A stretch of DNA of 64,000 nucleotides from JACPAP01 sp035287045 (lineage in GTDB: Bacteria; Gemmatimonadota; Gemmatimonadetes; Gemmatimonadales; GWC2-71-9), in assembly GCA_035287045.1 (NCBI GenBank), contig DATECF010000066.1, positions 1 through 64,000 of the forward strand, in the 5' to 3' direction. A model generated the notes under the pieces. That model worked only from the letters and a program-made list of their open reading frames with translations. It did not search any database and was not told the origin of the DNA. The stretch's first letter is position 1. Every line of letters starts with the position of its first letter. Made by a program: the position numbers and the translations under genes. Positions 61,934 to 64,000 of the stretch are shown in pieces.

Positions 61934-62934
61934 TGATGGATGCGACTGCATCCCTAGAAATGCTGAATTCCGCGCAGAAGCTCGCCGAGACCGGGCGTCA
62001 CGCCGCGGTGGTGGAGCAGCTGGGCGTGTTGCCGGTGCAGGAGCTGGAGCAGTCACCCACCTTGGCGCTGCTGTTCGGCATCGCGCAGGCGCGGCTGGGC
62101 CGGCACAGCTCGGGTCGCCAGTGGGTGGCCACGGCGCTGGACACCGCGCGAACCCGTGGGGACGGCGAGATCGAAGCCCGGGCGCTCAACGTGTCGGGGG
62201 CGATCGCGTTCGAGGAGGGCTGGATTGACGAAGCCGCGAGCTGCTTCACCCGGGCGCTGGCGGTGGCCGAGGGGCAGGGCGACCGCGCCACGGTGGGCCG
62301 TTGCTCCAACAACCTCGGGATCATTTCCAACCTGCGCGGTCAGTACGGCCGCGCCGTCGGCTCGCTCACCATGGCGCTGGCGGCCTTTCAGCAGGTGGGG
62401 CATCGGGCGGGGGCGGCGGAGACCTTGCACAACCTCGCCATCACGTATCGCGATCAGCAGGACCTGAATAAAGCGCTGGAAACGGAAGATCGGGCGCTGC
62501 AGGAAGCCATGGCCGCGGGGGATGTTGGGCTGACGGCCAAGATTCAGGGGGGCCGCGCGGAGATCCGGCTGCTCGCCGGCGACGCCGAAGTGGCACGGCT
62601 CGAGATCCAGCGGGCCCTGGCTACCCACCGCGAGGTGGGCGACGTGGTGGGCGAGACGGACGACTTGCGGGTGTTGGCCGGAGCGCTGGAGCGTCTCAGC
62701 CAGCCGGCGCAGGCGGAGACCACGCTCCGCGACGTCATCGCCCGTGCCACCAGCCTCTCACGGCCCCGGCTGGCCGCGCAGGCCCAGCGGGACCTGGCGC
62801 GCCTCCTCCACCGCCAGGGGCGGGACGACGAAGCGGAAGGCTATGCCCGCCGCGCGCGCGACGCCTACGAGAAACTCGGCGCCGTGATCGAAGTGCGGCG
62901 CCTCGAAGAGCTGCTCACCCAACTCAAGGTGTGA
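61933..62934 (+). CDS. Tetratricopeptide repeat protein
   Basis: The 333-residue product is almost wholly helical with about seven TPR-like repeats, for example ALNVSGAIAFEEGWIDEAASCFTRAL and TLHNLAITYRDQQDLNKALE-type units. There is no signal peptide or membrane segment, so it is cytosolic. Repeats are of the Rapl/Sel-free 'SNNLGIISNLRGQYGRAVGSL' kind seen in signalling adaptors. Its ATG shares one base with the lipoprotein stop (TGATG); ATG 61936 and GTG 61930 are alternatives. A partner role for the nearby activator is possible but unproven. Confidence 0.75.
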   Translation: MMDATASLEMLNSAQKLAETGRHAAVVEQLGVLPVQELEQSPTLALLFGIAQARLGRHSSGRQWVATALDTARTRGDGEIEARALNVSGAIAFEEGWIDEAASCFTRALAVAEGQGDRATVGRCSNNLGIISNLRGQYGRAVGSLTMALAAFQQVGHRAGAAETLHNLAITYRDQQDLNKALETEDRALQEAMAAGDVGLTAKIQGGRAEIRLLAGDAEVARLEIQRALATHREVGDVVGETDDLRVLAGALERLSQPAQAETTLRDVIARATSLSRPRLAAQAQRDLARLLHRQGRDDEAEGYARRARDAYEKLGAVIEVRRLEELLTQLKV

Positions 62935-62939
62935 TGCGC

Positions 62940-62960
62940 GCGCGCCACGGTCTGGCGCGC
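62940..62960 (+). terminator. Terminator-like hairpin after the TPR gene
   Basis: GCGCGCCA and TGGCGCGC form a perfect 8-bp stem with a 5-base loop, 5 bases after the stop. There is no T-run. It faces the tRNA-Leu gene and may stop both transcripts. Confidence 0.5.
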
Positions 62961-63009
62961 AGCAACCACAGTCGGCAGGCCGAAGGTCTGCAACCAGCAG
63001 CGATCAGAA

Positions 63010-63093
63010 TGCCCGGGGCAGGACTCGAACCTGCATGGGGTTTCCCCCAAGGGATTTTAAGTCCCTTGCGTCTACCAGTTTCGCCACCCGGGC
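63010..63093 (-). tRNA. tRNA-Leu (anticodon UAA)
   Basis: The minus strand from 63093 folds as a class II tRNA: acceptor GCCCGGG/CCCGGGC, anticodon loop CTTAAAA (anticodon TAA), a long variable arm GGGG-GAAA-CCCC, and T-arm GCAGG-TTCGAGT-CCTGC. The discriminator is A, as LeuRS requires. CCA is not encoded. The 84-nt gene begins 4 bases after the ilvE stop, so it is probably cut from the ilvE transcript. Confidence 0.95.
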
Positions 63094-63097
63094 GGGG

Positions 63098-64000
63098 CTA
63101 ACGAGCCGCGGCGACGGGACGCGGTACTAACGTCAACCAGCCGTGGCGATCGGGTCCTTCGCCGCGCACGGTCGCCAGGTAACGCTCCTGGAGCTTCTTG
63201 GTGATGGGCCCCCGCCCACCCTCACCGATCTTGATCTTGTCGATGCTCCGGATCGGTGTCACTTCCGCTGCGGTGCCCGTGACGAACACTTCATCCGCCG
63301 TGTACAGCATCTCGCGCGGGATGGGCTGCTCGCGCACCGGAATCTCCGTCTCACGCGCGAGCGTGAGGATCGTGTCGCGGGTGATGCCCCAAAGCTCGGT
63401 GCCGTCCAGCACGGGCGTGAACAGGATCCCGTTCTTCACCAGGAACGCGTTTTCCCCGCTGCCCTCGCTCAACAGGCCGCCCGGGCCCAGGGCGATGGCC
63501 TCGGCGTAGCCGTTGACGACGGCATCCATCTTGATCAACTGCGCGTTGTTGTAATGGCCGGCGCTCTTGGCCATGGCCGGGAAGGTATTGGGCTCCATAC
63601 GTTGCCAGTTGGAGACACAGGCATCGACGCCGTTTTCCAGCGCGCCCTCGCCCAGGTAGGTCCCCCAGGGATAGCAAGGGATGTAGACCTCAAGCGGCAC
63701 CCCGATGGGGTTCATCCCCTGGCCGATGCCGCGCAGCACGAGCGGCCGGACGTAACAGGATTCGAACCCGTTGCGCTCCACCACCGCGACGCAGGCCTCG
63801 GTCAGGTCTTCGACGGAGTACTCCAGCTCCATCCGATAGATGCGGCACGAGTCCTGAAGCCGGCGCAGGTGGTCCCGCAGCCGGAAGATCGCGGGCCCCT
63901 TCGACGTCGTGTAACAGCGAATGCCTTCGAAGACCGACGACCCAAACTGCACGGCGAGGCTCATGATGTGCACCTTGGCCTCGTCCCAGGGGATGAACGC
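63098..64000 (-). CDS. ilvE: Branched-chain amino acid aminotransferase, N-terminus cut off by the window
   Basis: IlvE is a fold-type IV PLP enzyme for the last step of leucine, isoleucine and valine synthesis. The frame is open to the window end, with about 300 residues visible; only the first few residues are missing (the visible part opens AFIPWDEAKVHIMSLAVQFG). The PLP lysine is in AMAKSAGHYNN, the cofactor region in LSEGSGENAFLV, and ITRDTI and TGTAAEVTPI complete the BCAT signature. D-amino acid transaminase is unlikely given these motifs. Confidence 0.93.
   Translation of the reverse strand, partial: AFIPWDEAKVHIMSLAVQFGSSVFEGIRCYTTSKGPAIFRLRDHLRRLQDSCRIYRMELEYSVEDLTEACVAVVERNGFESCYVRPLVLRGIGQGMNPIGVPLEVYIPCYPWGTYLGEGALENGVDACVSNWQRMEPNTFPAMAKSAGHYNNAQLIKMDAVVNGYAEAIALGPGGLLSEGSGENAFLVKNGILFTPVLDGTELWGITRDTILTLARETEIPVREQPIPREMLYTADEVFVTGTAAEVTPIRSIDKIKIGEGGRGPITKKLQERYLATVRGEGPDRHGWLTLVPRPVAAAR

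Noticed and set aside
63010..63093. Treating the tRNA as defective because CCA is missing
   Set aside because: The tmRNA here also lacks encoded CCA, so the organism evidently adds CCA with a nucleotidyltransferase.

Overview
The window is a dense, high-GC bacterial chromosome segment made almost entirely of core metabolic and information-processing genes. I see no prophage, insertion sequence, CRISPR array or defence island. The gene set and order suggest Gemmatimonadota. Pointers are the purine operon with inserted phospholipid genes, the mre cell-shape cluster joined to aminoacyl-tRNA synthetases, a short archaeal/eukaryal-type prolyl-tRNA synthetase, and lipoproteins ending in an SHFSDYAVSW-like tail. 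The phylum call is an inference from gene content, not a search result. Coding genes are tightly packed. Many junctions are 4-bp ATGA or GTGA overlaps, implying long translationally coupled operons.

Layout. 1-12.4 kb (+): the tail of an HtrA-like PDZ protein, then purB, purC, psd, pssA, purS, purQ, a BamE-like lipoprotein, a zinc-ribbon protein, purL, purF and pyruvate phosphate dikinase. 12.4-12.8 kb: tmRNA (ssrA, minus) facing the dikinase across a long shared hairpin. 12.9-16.1 kb (-): a GGDEF diguanylate cyclase, larB and a tRNA-dihydrouridine synthase. 16.1-16.6 kb (+): a PTS EIIA gene with its own promoter. 16.7-34.8 kb (-): one co-directional run, in transcription order rpsO, pnp, an M16 peptidase, ald, mreB, mreC, mreD, mrdA, rodA, accD, folC, hisS, proS, lysA, guaA. 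34.9-35.9 kb (+): a membrane Ser/Thr kinase. 36-53.9 kb (-): in transcription order tauE-like, DUF1634, tyrA, aroA, cmk, rpsA, an acyl-CoA carboxylase set with an rRNA methyltransferase inside it, rplM, rpsI, rpsB, tsf, pyrH, frr, cdsA, dxr, rseP. 54-59.2 kb: an M1 aminopeptidase lipoprotein, a small cysteine-rich membrane protein, an M20 peptidase and a degenerate HD-GYP membrane protein. 59.7-62.9 kb (+): a sigma-54-type activator with a pseudo-receiver domain, a lipoprotein and a TPR protein. 63-64 kb (-): ilvE (partial) with tRNA-Leu(UAA) just behind it.

The genes cover purine and phosphatidylethanolamine synthesis, translation, isoprenoid and phospholipid precursors, rod-shape maintenance, fatty-acid/propionate carboxylation and aromatic and branched-chain amino acids. 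Several near-consensus sigma-70 promoters (TTGACA-like, 17-bp spacer) lie before rpsO-pnp, rplM-rpsI, rpsA and the EIIA gene.

The least ordinary part is 58.2-62.9 kb. A phosphorylation-blind sigma-54 activator sits among a degenerate HD-GYP protein, a lipoprotein with a dockerin-like calcium loop and a TPR protein. TGG(C/T)AC...GC sigma-54-like sites lie at 59653 and 61046. This is the best candidate in the window for an undescribed regulatory unit.
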